Below are positions 43,714 through 52,998 of a stretch of 64,000 bases of DNA, one piece after another; position 1 is the first letter of the stretch, and every line of letters begins with the position of its first letter. Where the stretch lies: assembly GCF_002968635.1 (NCBI RefSeq), contig NZ_PVBN01000011.1, positions 1-64,000 on the forward strand. The letters are read 5' to 3'. The position numbers were made by a program, and so were the translations under genes. This stretch comes from Neorhizobium alkalisoli (GTDB lineage: Bacteria; Pseudomonadota; Alphaproteobacteria; Rhizobiales; Rhizobiaceae). The notes beneath the pieces were generated by a model. The model made no database searches and was not told the origin of the DNA. It saw only the letters and a program-made list of their open reading frames with translations.

Positions 43714-45072
43714 ATGATGAGCACAGCCGCACCGCTCACCACCGCATTCGCAGAGGCGATCATCGGCTCGGACCCGAGACGGGACCTCGCCGCTATGGAA
43801 GCGGCGCGCACCGCCGTTATCGACTTTCTCGCCTGCGCGATCGCCGGCGCTCGCGACCGCACGACCGGCATCCTGGCCGCTGCGGTCGGCGCCGTCCTCC
43901 CCGGTGATGCCATCTTGATCGGCAGCGCTCGCCGCACCGACCCGCTGGTCGCGGCCGTGGTCAACGGCTATGCCGGCCATGTACTCGACTACGACGATGT
44001 GCATGCCAGCGTGCGCGGCCATCCAACTACGGTGATCGTCCCGGCGCTTCTTGCGCTGTCGGCCGAGCGACAGTTCTCGGCGGAAACACTGCTAGCCTCC
44101 TATGTCGTCGGGCTGGAGGCAATGGCACGGCTCGGTCTCTCGCTCGGCTCAAAGCACTACGAGAACGGTTTCCATGCGACCGCAACGCTCGGTACAATTG
44201 GTGCAGCGGCGGCGATCTGCCATCTGACAGGAGCCTCGGTGCAGGAAACGGCTGTCGCCCTTGGCGTTGCGGCAACGCAATCTTCGGGCTTGAGGTTGCA
44301 GTTCGGCTATGACGTAAAACCCTACCATGCCGGCATGGTAGCACGTTCCGGGCTGTTGTCGGCCCGGCTGGCAACCGCAGGCTTCGGCGGTGCGCCGGAC
44401 TTTCTCGACAATCCTGTGGGTTTCCATTCCGCCTATTCCTTCGGCGCGGAGCGGCCATCGGCTGTGACCGACAACTGGGGCGGACCGTGGCAGATCGTGG
44501 CGCCGGGGCTGACGTTGAAGGCCTATCCCTGCTGCACCGCCAGCCACCCGGTAGCCTCCCTGGGTATCGATCTCAACCGTGAAGGCCTTCGCGCTGACGC
44601 GATCGAAACCATCACCTTCACTTATCCGCCCGGCGCCGATGCCGCGCTGGTGGTGAGCAAGCCGACAAACGGCATCGAGGCGCGGTTCAGCCCGGAATAC
44701 GTATTCGCTGCAGCCCTTATCGATGGCGCCCTGCGGCTTGACCATTTTGATGATCAGCCGGTGCAACCGGCCCTGATGGCGCTTGCCGAGCGCGCCAGCC
44801 GGCGACATGACCAGAACGCAGCCAGGATGTCCAGCGATCCCAATACCCGCTTCGTGATCCTCGACATCACGCTCAAAGACGGCGGCACGATCACCCGCCG
44901 CTTCGATGGACTGCCCGGACTGACCGATCCGCTCGAAAAGTTCCGCAACGCGACCGCCGAAGATTCTGCCTTTACCGATATTCCTTCGCTCGTCCGCAGC
45001 ATGAGCAGTCGTGCTGACCTTCACCGATTGGTGGCGCTTCTCAGCCAGGACGCTATCAAAAACCACATTTAA
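43714..45072 (+). CDS. MmgE/PrpD-family protein
   Basis: This 452-residue MmgE/PrpD protein belongs to a family that includes 2-methylcitrate dehydratase, aconitate-type isomerases and iminodisuccinate epimerase-like enzymes. It carries the typical start ARTAVIDFLACAIAG, the central VVNGYAGHVLDYDDVHA, GFHATATLGTIGAAAA and LKAYPCCTASHPVAS. It starts 9 nt after the ATPase gene with TAGGAGTCGGCC upstream. No methylcitrate pathway partners (prpB, prpC) are present, so a dehydratase or epimerase step on the imported compound fits better. Function is inferred. Confidence 0.88.
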   Translation: MMSTAAPLTTAFAEAIIGSDPRRDLAAMEAARTAVIDFLACAIAGARDRTTGILAAAVGAVLPGDAILIGSARRTDPLVAAVVNGYAGHVLDYDDVHASVRGHPTTVIVPALLALSAERQFSAETLLASYVVGLEAMARLGLSLGSKHYENGFHATATLGTIGAAAAICHLTGASVQETAVALGVAATQSSGLRLQFGYDVKPYHAGMVARSGLLSARLATAGFGGAPDFLDNPVGFHSAYSFGAERPSAVTDNWGGPWQIVAPGLTLKAYPCCTASHPVASLGIDLNREGLRADAIETITFTYPPGADAALVVSKPTNGIEARFSPEYVFAAALIDGALRLDHFDDQPVQPALMALAERASRRHDQNAARMSSDPNTRFVILDITLKDGGTITRRFDGLPGLTDPLEKFRNATAEDSAFTDIPSLVRSMSSRADLHRLVALLSQDAIKNHI

Positions 45073-45086
45073 CGAAAGACTTTGCC

Positions 45087-46397
45087 ATGAGTGCTACGAG
45101 GCAGATCCATCTCGGCCTGTTCCTACAGGGGGCAGGCCACCACGTATCCGGCTGGCGGCATCCGCATGCCGAAGCTGGCAGCGAGAATTTTGACCTCCTT
45201 CGCCGGGTCTCGCAGATTGCCGAGGCAGCAAAGTTCGACATGGTCTTCCTGGCGGACGGGCTAACGAGCGGTATCGATGCGCATCCTTCGACGATCGCCC
45301 GTTTCGAGCCGCTGACGCTACTTTCGGCACTGGCACTGGTGACGAACAGGATCGGCCTCGCCGCCACCGCATCGACAACCTATGGAGAGCCCTATCATAC
45401 CGCGCGCGCCTTTTCTTCGATCGATCATCTGAGCCACGGCCGCGCCGCCTGGAACATCGTCACAACCTCCTACGCCCGCACGGCCAATAATTTTTCGACG
45501 TCGCATCCGGAGCATGACGAGCGTTACGCGGTCGCGGAAGAGTTCGTGGACGTTGTGCGTGGGCTGTGGGACAGCTGGGACGACGATGCCTTCGTCAAGG
45601 ACAAGCAGAGCGGCGTGTATGCCGACCCAAGCAAGGTCCACATGCTCGACCATAAGGGCAAATATTTCTCGGTGAAGGGGCCGCTCAACATTCCGCGTTC
45701 GCCGCAGGGTCATCCGATCCTGATCCAGGCCGGTTCATCCGGGCCTGGCCAGGATCTCGCCGCACGAACGGCCGACGTCGTCTTCACCGCCCAGCAGAGC
45801 TTCGAAGAAGCGCAGGCTTTCTACAAGAGCCTCAAGGAACGGGTGATGCGTTTCGGTCGCCAGCCGGACGACGTCGCTGTCATGCCGGGCTTCCTGCCGG
45901 TGATCGGCCGTACGGCGAAGGAAGCCGGAGAAAAGCTCGCCGAACTGGACCAATGGACGGATCTCAAGAGCGCCATGCCGCTGCTCGAAGAACGTATCGG
46001 CCACAGCCTTACCGATTATGATCCCGACGGCCCGTTGCCGGACCTGCCGATCTCCGATCAGCTACGCAGCCGTGCCGAACTCTTGACGGCTCTTGCCCGA
46101 CGGGAGACCCTGACCATACGCCAGTTGGCGCTGCGGGTCGCGGCGGGCCGTGGCCACCACATCGTGCTCGGAACGCCCACTCAGATTGCTGACCGCATGC
46201 AACAGTGGTTTGAAGGCCGCGCTGCCGACGGCTTCAACGTCATGCCGCCCTTCTTTCCCGAGGGGCTGGAGGACTTTACTCAGCTGGTGGTCCCGATCCT
46301 GCAGGAACGTGGCCTGTTCCGCGCAGACTACAGTGGTTCGACACTGCGCGACCACCTCGGACTTGCCAGACCCGCTCTGGTCCGCGCGGCTCCATGA
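45087..46397 (+). CDS. LLM-class flavin monooxygenase (NtaA/SnaA/DszA type)
   Basis: This is the third LLM enzyme of the NtaA/SnaA/DszA class, 436 residues. Key stretches are GLFLQGAGHHVSGWRHP, FDMVFLADG, AATASTTYGEPYHTARAFSS, GRAAWNIVTTSYARTANNF and PRSPQGHPILIQAGSS. It is last in the amino acid importer operon, 14 nt after the MmgE/PrpD gene. NtaA-type members oxidatively cleave C-N bonds of nitrilotriacetate-like compounds with FMNH2, so an aminopolycarboxylate substrate is a reasonable guess. The reductase partner is missing locally. Confidence 0.9.
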   Translation: MSATRQIHLGLFLQGAGHHVSGWRHPHAEAGSENFDLLRRVSQIAEAAKFDMVFLADGLTSGIDAHPSTIARFEPLTLLSALALVTNRIGLAATASTTYGEPYHTARAFSSIDHLSHGRAAWNIVTTSYARTANNFSTSHPEHDERYAVAEEFVDVVRGLWDSWDDDAFVKDKQSGVYADPSKVHMLDHKGKYFSVKGPLNIPRSPQGHPILIQAGSSGPGQDLAARTADVVFTAQQSFEEAQAFYKSLKERVMRFGRQPDDVAVMPGFLPVIGRTAKEAGEKLAELDQWTDLKSAMPLLEERIGHSLTDYDPDGPLPDLPISDQLRSRAELLTALARRETLTIRQLALRVAAGRGHHIVLGTPTQIADRMQQWFEGRAADGFNVMPPFFPEGLEDFTQLVVPILQERGLFRADYSGSTLRDHLGLARPALVRAAP

Positions 46398-46498
46398 GAT
46401 AGCCGTTCGACGGGTGTCGGTGCGGATTGGAATGAGGCGGGAGCTCACTCGCGGGGTATTCGGTCTTATGCATCAGTTCCGAAAAGGTGGGGGGCACC

Positions 46499-47224
46499 CT
46501 AGTTCTGGCGGAAGACGTCGACGGCCGGGGCGGAACTCCTTGCACTCGCCACGATCGGTGAAACGGCGGCCTCCATGCTTTCCGGCGTGGTGCCGGTGAC
46601 GACGACGCCGAGCAGGGGCGCGGCAATACCCGCCGCCTTCAGCTTCGGCATGTCATCTGCGACAAACCGCTTCTGGCTCGGCGCGATCACAGGAATACCC
46701 GCCTTCGTGGTGATATCCCCGTATCGCACGAGATCTGCCCCGTTGAGCGACTTGCCGTAATCCGCAAAGGAAGCAACCGACGCTTCCATCATCGCGCCGG
46801 GAATGGCGATGATCCTTGCCAAGTCCTCGTCCGTACTCTTTTCGCCAAGCGCCGGCATCGGCCTTAGCTTTGACTGCAGCAGATGCGGCTGCATATCGCT
46901 GAAATAGATGTTGAACCCCTCGAAGCCGAGATCGGCGAGTGCATCCATCTCTTGCGCGCTCGGCACCTTTTCCTGGCCGGCCATGACCAGCAGCGGTACG
47001 CCAAGCGCGGCAAGCTTCTCGAAGAAAGGCCGTTCTTCGGCGAAACTGCCAAAAGTCGTGCCGGTGGCGCGGTGATAGGCGTTGAGATGCACCTTGATCG
47101 CGGAGGCCCCTGCTTCGATCGCCGCCTTCGCGAGATCGAGATCGTGGCAGGCGAGCGAAACGATGACCGGGAATTCGCCACCCCGCAGCGCTTTGGTGAG
47201 TTTAGTCTCGGGATAGATCGGCAT
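46499..47224 (-). CDS. TIM-barrel protein, putative aldolase/epimerase-like
   Basis: This protein has 241 residues, and I recognise only a likely TIM-barrel fold. Alternating hydrophobic strands appear as VIVSLACHDLDLAKAAIEAGA (in parts, IVSLACHDLDLAK), AIKVHLNAYH, VPLLVMAG, FNIYFSDMQ, and IPVIAPSQKR. The DLDLAKAAIEAGASAIKVH pattern resembles epimerase/aldolase or NanE-like families. The ATG at 47224 is set by the site TGAGGCCTTAC, whose TGA is also the stop of the ATPase gene, so translation is coupled. It closes the LacI-controlled sugar operon and may process the imported sugar. Confidence 0.6.
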   Translation of the reverse strand: MPIYPETKLTKALRGGEFPVIVSLACHDLDLAKAAIEAGASAIKVHLNAYHRATGTTFGSFAEERPFFEKLAALGVPLLVMAGQEKVPSAQEMDALADLGFEGFNIYFSDMQPHLLQSKLRPMPALGEKSTDEDLARIIAIPGAMMEASVASFADYGKSLNGADLVRYGDITTKAGIPVIAPSQKRFVADDMPKLKAAGIAAPLLGVVVTGTTPESMEAAVSPIVASARSSAPAVDVFRQN

Positions 47225-47232
47225 GTAAGGCC

Positions 47233-48285
47233 TCAGTTGAGACACTGGCCGCCATCGGCCGCAAAGAGGTGGATACTGGCAAGGTCCGGGCGTACGCGGA
47301 TCGTAGCGCCCGGCGAGAGCGACACGCGCTCGCGAAAGACACCGGTGACCTGCGTTTCACCGAGCTTCATCGTTACCTGCGTCTCCGAGCCCATCGGCTC
47401 GACGAGGATGATTTCCGCCGGTACTCCGTTATCGTCCAAAACAAAGTGTTCGGGACGGATGCCGTAAACCGCCTTGCGGTCGCGGAATTCGTGAACAGCT
47501 TCCGGCAGCGGCAACATGATACCTGGCGCGGAAAATCCTTCCGAGGTAATCGTACCCGGCAGAAAGTTCATCGCTGGCGAGCCGATGAAGCCGGCCACAA
47601 ACTGGTTGACGGGTCGATCGTAAAGATCGAGCGGCGCGCCGATCTGCTCCACCTTTCCGCCACTCAGAACCACGATTTTGTCGGCCATTGTCATCGCCTC
47701 CACCTGGTCGTGGGTCACGTAGACGGTCGTCGTCTTCAGCTTCTGGTGCAGGCTCTTGATCTCGCCACGCATGACGACGCGCAGTTTCGCATCGAGGTTA
47801 GACAAAGGCTCGTCGAACAGAAACACCTGCGGATCGCGAACAATGGCACGACCCATCGCCACGCGCTGGCGCTGGCCGCCGGAAAGCTGACGCGGATAAC
47901 GGTCGAGCAGATGCGCGAGACCAAGGATATCCGCGGCCCATTTCACCCGTTCGGCGATCTCCGCCTTGCTGGTGCCGCGATGCTCCAGCGAGAAGCCCAT
48001 ATTGGTGGCGACCGTCATATGCGGATAAAGCGCATAGTTCTGGAAGACCATCGCGATGTCGCGATCCTTGGGATCGAGATCGTTGACCACCCGGCCACCG
48101 ATTTTGATATCGCCGCCGGTGATCGTCTCCAGCCCGGCGATCATTCTAAGTAGCGTGGACTTGCCGCAGCCGGACGGGCCGACCAGGACGACGAACTCGC
48201 CGTCGCGGATTTCAAGATCGACGCCGTGGATGATGTCGACGGCACCATAGCTCTTGCGGACGTCAGAAAGGGTAACTTCAGCCAT
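47233..48285 (-). CDS. UgpC/MalK-type carbohydrate ABC ATPase
   Basis: This 350-residue ATPase of the sn-glycerol-phosphate/maltose class has Walker [10 protein letters not shown] at 36-44, signature LSGGQRQRVAMGRA, Walker B VFLFDEPLSNLDAKLR and an extended C-terminal TOBE-type regulatory domain (YGIRPEHFVL). The ATG at 48285 begins the family motif MAEVTLSDVRKSYG. It powers the importer encoded at 48305-51354. Confidence 0.93.
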   Translation of the reverse strand: MAEVTLSDVRKSYGAVDIIHGVDLEIRDGEFVVLVGPSGCGKSTLLRMIAGLETITGGDIKIGGRVVNDLDPKDRDIAMVFQNYALYPHMTVATNMGFSLEHRGTSKAEIAERVKWAADILGLAHLLDRYPRQLSGGQRQRVAMGRAIVRDPQVFLFDEPLSNLDAKLRVVMRGEIKSLHQKLKTTTVYVTHDQVEAMTMADKIVVLSGGKVEQIGAPLDLYDRPVNQFVAGFIGSPAMNFLPGTITSEGFSAPGIMLPLPEAVHEFRDRKAVYGIRPEHFVLDDNGVPAEIILVEPMGSETQVTMKLGETQVTGVFRERVSLSPGATIRVRPDLASIHLFAADGGQCLN

Positions 48286-48304
48286 CAATAGGATTTCCGG
48301 TTCT

Positions 48305-49147
48305 TCAGCCCTTGAGGCCTGTATGCGCGAGCCCTTCGACGAATTGCTTCTGCGCGATGATGAAAACGATGAGGACCGGGAGCGCCGTCAGCGTCGCGGC
48401 AGCGAGCTGGATGTTCCACATCGGCCCGCCATAGGCGTCGGTATATTGGGTCAGCGCCTGCGGCAGCGTGAATTTTTCCGCACTCGAGAGAAACACGATC
48501 GGTTCGAGGAACAGGTTCCAGGAATGCAGGAAGGTAAAGATCGCCACCGACGCCAGAGCCGGCTTTGCGAGCGGCAGGGCAATCTTGCGGAAGATCTTGA
48601 AGCGCCCGAGGCCGTCCACGCGCGCCGCCTCTTCCAGTTCGGTCGGCAGCGTTACGAAAAACTGCCGCATGACGAAGGTGGCGAAGACGCTCGGCGCCCC
48701 GAAGATCGGCACCAGGATCAGCGGCCAATGGGTATTCACCATGCCGGCCTTCAGGAACATCTGGAAGAGCGGCACGATCGTCACTTCCGATGGGATCAAC
48801 AGGCCGAGCAGCACGATCATGAAGATCGTATTGGCGAAGGGAAAGCGAATGCGCGCAAAAGCGTAGCCGGCCATCGAAGACACGATCATCGTACCGATTG
48901 TCACGACCGCGGCGATATAGGCCGAATTCCAGTATTGCTGCACAAACGGCTGCAGTTCGAAAACCTTGCTGTAAGTCGTCCAGTCGTAGTTCTGCGGCAC
49001 TAGTTGCGGCGGAAAAGCGAAGATGTCGCTGATCGGCTTCACCGAGGACGTCACCATCCACCATGTCGGAAAGACGAAGGGAATGAGCAACACGCACATA
49101 AGCCCGTAGAGGGAGGTTTTCATGCGCGGGGAAAGTTCAGCTTTCAT
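48305..49147 (-). CDS. Carbohydrate ABC permease (MalG/UgpE class)
   Basis: This 280-residue inner-membrane permease has six likely spans. The EAA loop appears as ELEEAARVDGLGRFKIFRKI followed by LPLAKPALASV. The ATG at 49147 lies inside the end of the upstream permease gene (11-nt overlap); a TTG at 49156 is an alternative start. Overlap implies coupled synthesis of the two channel halves. Confidence 0.9.
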   Translation of the reverse strand: MKAELSPRMKTSLYGLMCVLLIPFVFPTWWMVTSSVKPISDIFAFPPQLVPQNYDWTTYSKVFELQPFVQQYWNSAYIAAVVTIGTMIVSSMAGYAFARIRFPFANTIFMIVLLGLLIPSEVTIVPLFQMFLKAGMVNTHWPLILVPIFGAPSVFATFVMRQFFVTLPTELEEAARVDGLGRFKIFRKIALPLAKPALASVAIFTFLHSWNLFLEPIVFLSSAEKFTLPQALTQYTDAYGGPMWNIQLAAATLTALPVLIVFIIAQKQFVEGLAHTGLKG

Positions 49148-50069
49148 AGAAGACAATCCTCTTGCGCATCTGCCACTGGGCGAAGGTCAAGACGGCGACG
49201 ATCACGAAGAGCAGGATCGACAGCGTCGAGCCGTAACCAAAGAAATGAAACTGGAAGGCCTGCTGGTAGAGGTAATAGACCAGCACCGTCGTCGAGAGCC
49301 CCGGACCGCCCTGGGTCAGGACGGCGATCTGCGCGAAGACCTGTAGGGACCCAACGATGGTGATGATCGAGGTGAGCAAGATGGTCGGGCTGATCAGCGG
49401 CAGCGTGATGCGGCGGAACTGCTTGAAACGCGGCGCGCCGTCGATGCGGGCTGCTTCATAGAGTTCGTTCGGCACGCCCTGCAGCGCCGCCAGGAACAGG
49501 ATCATGTTGAGGCCGACATTCTTGAAGACCTGCACGACGATGACCGAGATCATCGCGGTTGTTTCCTCACGCAGCCAGTTCGGCCCTTCGATCCCGAAGA
49601 CCTGCAGCAGACCGTTGATACCGCCATTCTTCTGCAGCAGAAATCCCCAGACGATAGTCCAGGCAACCAGCGATACGACGACCGGCGAGAAGAACAGCGT
49701 GCGGAAGATCGTAATGCCCGCGAGCTTCTGGTTCAAAAGCACCGCAAGCAGCAGCGCCAGCGACAGGTTGAAGACGACGAGCCCGGAAGAAAAGATGGCG
49801 GTAGCGCCCAGCACTTCGAGGAGGTTGGTATCCTCGATCAGCATCCGGTAGTTCTGCGCGCCCGTATAGGTGAAGGTATTGGCCAGCACGTTCCATTCGT
49901 GCAGCGAATACCAGAACACTAGCCCGAGCGGGATCAGCACGAAAATACTGATACCGATCAGTTGCGGGGCGATGAAGAGGACCCCTGCGAGGCTGTCGCG
50001 CCGCGCAATCGTCCAGAACGGCGATGAGGAGCGGCCTTCCGGAATTGCGTGATCCTGCGCGACAACCAT
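49137..50069 (-). CDS. Carbohydrate ABC permease (MalF/UgpA class)
   Basis: This 310-residue permease has a cytoplasmic N-terminal tail of about 25 residues and six membrane spans. The EAA loop reads ELYEAARIDGAPRFKQFRRI then TLPLISPTILL. GFLLQKNGGINGLLQVFGI is the usual extracytoplasmic region. It begins 13 nt after the binding-protein gene. Confidence 0.92.
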   Translation of the reverse strand: MVVAQDHAIPEGRSSSPFWTIARRDSLAGVLFIAPQLIGISIFVLIPLGLVFWYSLHEWNVLANTFTYTGAQNYRMLIEDTNLLEVLGATAIFSSGLVVFNLSLALLLAVLLNQKLAGITIFRTLFFSPVVVSLVAWTIVWGFLLQKNGGINGLLQVFGIEGPNWLREETTAMISVIVVQVFKNVGLNMILFLAALQGVPNELYEAARIDGAPRFKQFRRITLPLISPTILLTSIITIVGSLQVFAQIAVLTQGGPGLSTTVLVYYLYQQAFQFHFFGYGSTLSILLFVIVAVLTFAQWQMRKRIVFYES

Positions 50070-50082
50070 CTGTTTTATACCT

Positions 50083-51354
50083 TTAGCGCTTCAAGAACGG
50101 GCCGATCTGGCCGCAGATCTTCTGGAGCGTACCTGGGATATCCGCATCCGGACGCCAGACGGCATCAAGACCGGAACGAACCGCCTGCTGGATCTGCGCA
50201 AAGCCCGTGTGACCGGGGATGACCTTGCCGGTGGCGATGCCGGAGATAACCACCTTGTCGATCTGCTCCTGGCTCAGAAGCGGGTTGGTCTTCTTCAAGA
50301 CTTCAGCGTTCAGCAGCGACTTTCGGGCTGAAGGGAAGAACTGGCTGAGCTTGGCCGAGTTTTCCGGGTTCGTCATATAGGCGACGAATTCAGCCGCCGT
50401 CTTGGCGTTCTTGCCGGCCTGCATGACGCCGATGCCGGCCTGACCGATCAGCGAGTATTCGCCGGCAGGTCCCTTCGGCAGCGGCACGAGATCCCACGAG
50501 AAGGGTTTGTCTTTCGGCAGCAACGAGGCGCGGCTGATCTGCGTGATGGTCATGGCCGCATTGCCGGCGAAAAAGTCGACGTTCTCGCCTGGACCCGGGA
50601 TCGCCTTCTTCTTGAAGATTGCCTCATGGATGAAGGTCAGCGCATCCACCATCGGCTTTTCGGTCATCGTGCAGGTCTTGCCGTCGGCGCTCCACGGCGA
50701 GGCGCCCCATCCGTTCCAGACGGAGGCGAGGTTCTGCCAGATCTGGTAATTGAAGTCGCGGACGATCAAGCCGCCCTTGCCGCTCTGGCCGACTGCGGAA
50801 GCAGTGGCGATGGCATTGTCCCAGGTCCACTGGCCGGCGGCGATCAGCTCGGCAGGCGTCTTGGCGCCGGCGGCCTTGATGGCATCGTTGTTGACGAACA
50901 TCGCGAACGGCGAGGTGGAGAACGGATAGGCGTAGAGCTTGCCGTCCTTCGACCAACGCTCGGCAGCCGTCGCGCTCAGTTCCTCCAGATTATAGCCCTT
51001 GGCGGCCTTCAGCGTATCGGTAAGCGGATAAAGCGCGCCGGAATTGACGAAGTCATAGGCTGCCGTCTCGAAGATCCAGGCCATATCAGGCGCATTGCCG
51101 CCGGCGATCTGGGTGGTGAGCGCCGTGGTATAAGTGTCGAACGGCAGCGACTCATAGGTCACCTTGACGTTCGGACGGTCCTTGGTGAAGCCCGCGGCGA
51201 TCTCGTTGAAGAGCTTCAAATGCGCCTCGTTGGCGCTCCAGATGGTCATGCGCAGGTTGACAGCGTCCTGCGCCAGGGCGATGCCGCCCCAGCCGAGCGG
51301 CATGGCGATCGCCATGGCGACCACCGCCGATTTCAGTGTTCTGTGGTAATTCAT
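50083..51354 (-). CDS. Carbohydrate ABC extracellular binding protein (family 1)
   Basis: This 423-residue SBP_bac_1 protein has a signal peptide (MNYHRTLKSAVVAMAIAM..., cleavage after ALA near 27). The body carries NLRMTIWSANEAHLKLFNEI, GNAPDMAWIFETAAYDF and AYPFSTSPFAMFVNNDAIK, all typical for oligosaccharide binders. The ATG at 51354 follows GGAGGAGGAACGGGA. It lies 29 nt after the FAD oxidoreductase gene. The sugar is unknown, though the operon's LacI regulator and SGNH hydrolase suggest a plant-derived glycoside. Confidence 0.92.
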   Translation of the reverse strand: MNYHRTLKSAVVAMAIAMPLGWGGIALAQDAVNLRMTIWSANEAHLKLFNEIAAGFTKDRPNVKVTYESLPFDTYTTALTTQIAGGNAPDMAWIFETAAYDFVNSGALYPLTDTLKAAKGYNLEELSATAAERWSKDGKLYAYPFSTSPFAMFVNNDAIKAAGAKTPAELIAAGQWTWDNAIATASAVGQSGKGGLIVRDFNYQIWQNLASVWNGWGASPWSADGKTCTMTEKPMVDALTFIHEAIFKKKAIPGPGENVDFFAGNAAMTITQISRASLLPKDKPFSWDLVPLPKGPAGEYSLIGQAGIGVMQAGKNAKTAAEFVAYMTNPENSAKLSQFFPSARKSLLNAEVLKKTNPLLSQEQIDKVVISGIATGKVIPGHTGFAQIQQAVRSGLDAVWRPDADIPGTLQKICGQIGPFLKR

Positions 51355-51383
51355 TCCCGTTCCTCCTCCAAAGATGGGTTTAA

Positions 51384-52985
51384 TCAATAGGCCGCGATGT
51401 CGGGCCAGCGGATTTCAATACCTTCACGCATGAGCTCTCTCTGGAAGTCATGGAGATGCCCATCATCTTCCTGCACTTGGCTGGGCTTCAGCCCCTTCTC
51501 TAGGCAATACGCCGCGAGCATGCCCGCCACTTCGCCGACATTCCATTCGACCGGATGCAGGCGGTAGCAGCCATTGGTGATGTGGGTGGTGCCGATATTC
51601 TTACCGGCAGCGATGACATTCTTCATCCGCTGCGGCAGCAGCGACCCGAGCGGAATCTCGAACGGGCAGGACGGCACGTCGATATAGTTGTCGCCGCCGG
51701 TCGAGGGGTGCAGGTCGATGCGGTACATGCCGATGCCGATGCTGTCACGGTAGTTCAACGCGCCCTTGTCACCGCGTACCGAATAGGACAGATCCTGCTC
51801 GACGATGCGGGTGACCGGCTTGATGCGGCGGCTTTCGCGGATATAGGGCGCCATAGCGAGACCATGTTCGGTGCCGGTGATATCGCCGCGAAGGCGCAGC
51901 CCGCGATAGCCCTGCCCGCCGTCGACGCGCGGCGCTTCCGTCTGCAGCCAATAGAAGACCGAATAGGAAAGATCTGCGGCACCCTTCAGGTGCCGGCTCT
52001 TTTCCTCCTCGGAAACATCGATGATCGTGCCGTCCATGTAGTCGATCATCGGCCAGTTCACAAAGCAGATGTCGGACTGATAGAAGCCCGGCTGGAAGTT
52101 ACCCCGTGCCGCGATGCGACGGAAGAGCCAGAGGTTTTCGTCGCCGCCGCCCTTGCGCTGATCTGCATCGACAGCCAACGGATCGTCGTCGACATTCGGC
52201 GTGAACGAGCGCGTGGTGAATTCCAGCGTGCGCGGATGCGGCGCGGTGAAGCCGAGCAGCGGCCCGCCCCAGAAATGCGGCTGGTACTTGCGCCAGTAGT
52301 CATAGTTTTCCGGCTTGTCGATCGTCTGGTCGCCGTCCACGCAATCGACGGCGAAACAGACAGACACCGCCTGCACATTGTCCGGCTGCGCTTCGGAAGG
52401 TGCGCTCGGCTCACCGGTATCGGACTGTGCCTCGAAGCCCTTTACATACTCCGTACCGGTCATCGGCAGGAGATCGCCCAATTCCGTGGCGTCGAGAATA
52501 TAATCAGCGGAGATGACGATCTCCCCGCCCGTGTCGCGGTGTCGGACGGTGACGGAGCGAACCGTGTCGCCCCCGACATCGGCCGCGACCGGGCGATAGG
52601 GCTGCAGAACCTTAAGGCGGCCCGCGCCACGGTATGGCATCAGCATCGCTTCCATCACCGCCAGACTAACGCGCGGCTCGGCGCAGATGCGGCTGACCCA
52701 TCCACCACCAGGATTGAGGTCGCCCCAGGCCCGGGCGCCTTCGGTCAGTGGATAGTTGTCCCGGTAATACTGACGAATGCCGTTGCGCAGCTTCCGATAG
52801 GAGCGCGTGATACCGAACTGCTCGACCCAAGTGTGCTCGTCAGAGGGCACAGCCTGACTGGTCAACTGACCGCCGATCCAGTCGAATTCCTCGGTCATGA
52901 TGACTTTTTTGCCCGCCCGGCACGCGCCGAGTGCCGCCGCCACGCCGCCAAGGCCGCCACCCACCACCAGAATGTCTGCTCGCAT
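51384..52985 (-). CDS. FAD-dependent oxidoreductase (FAD_oxidored family)
   Basis: This 533-residue flavoprotein has the N-terminal dinucleotide motif ILVVGGGLGGVAAALGA (GxGxxG at 9-14). The next stretch EEFDWIGGQLTSQAVPSDEH is typical of the PF12831 group found in sugar-acid and xanthan-type loci. DYILDATELGDLLPMTG and the C-terminal IAAGKNIGTTHITNGCYRLHP are family marks. The frame is open to 53549, but the ATG at 52985 starts the FAD motif; the Shine-Dalgarno is weak. It follows lacI by 13 nt and precedes the transporter, so it probably oxidises the imported carbohydrate or its aglycone. Confidence 0.85.
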   Translation of the reverse strand: MRADILVVGGGLGGVAAALGACRAGKKVIMTEEFDWIGGQLTSQAVPSDEHTWVEQFGITRSYRKLRNGIRQYYRDNYPLTEGARAWGDLNPGGGWVSRICAEPRVSLAVMEAMLMPYRGAGRLKVLQPYRPVAADVGGDTVRSVTVRHRDTGGEIVISADYILDATELGDLLPMTGTEYVKGFEAQSDTGEPSAPSEAQPDNVQAVSVCFAVDCVDGDQTIDKPENYDYWRKYQPHFWGGPLLGFTAPHPRTLEFTTRSFTPNVDDDPLAVDADQRKGGGDENLWLFRRIAARGNFQPGFYQSDICFVNWPMIDYMDGTIIDVSEEEKSRHLKGAADLSYSVFYWLQTEAPRVDGGQGYRGLRLRGDITGTEHGLAMAPYIRESRRIKPVTRIVEQDLSYSVRGDKGALNYRDSIGIGMYRIDLHPSTGGDNYIDVPSCPFEIPLGSLLPQRMKNVIAAGKNIGTTHITNGCYRLHPVEWNVGEVAGMLAAYCLEKGLKPSQVQEDDGHLHDFQRELMREGIEIRWPDIAAY

Positions 52986-52998
52986 GTCTTTCACGTGT

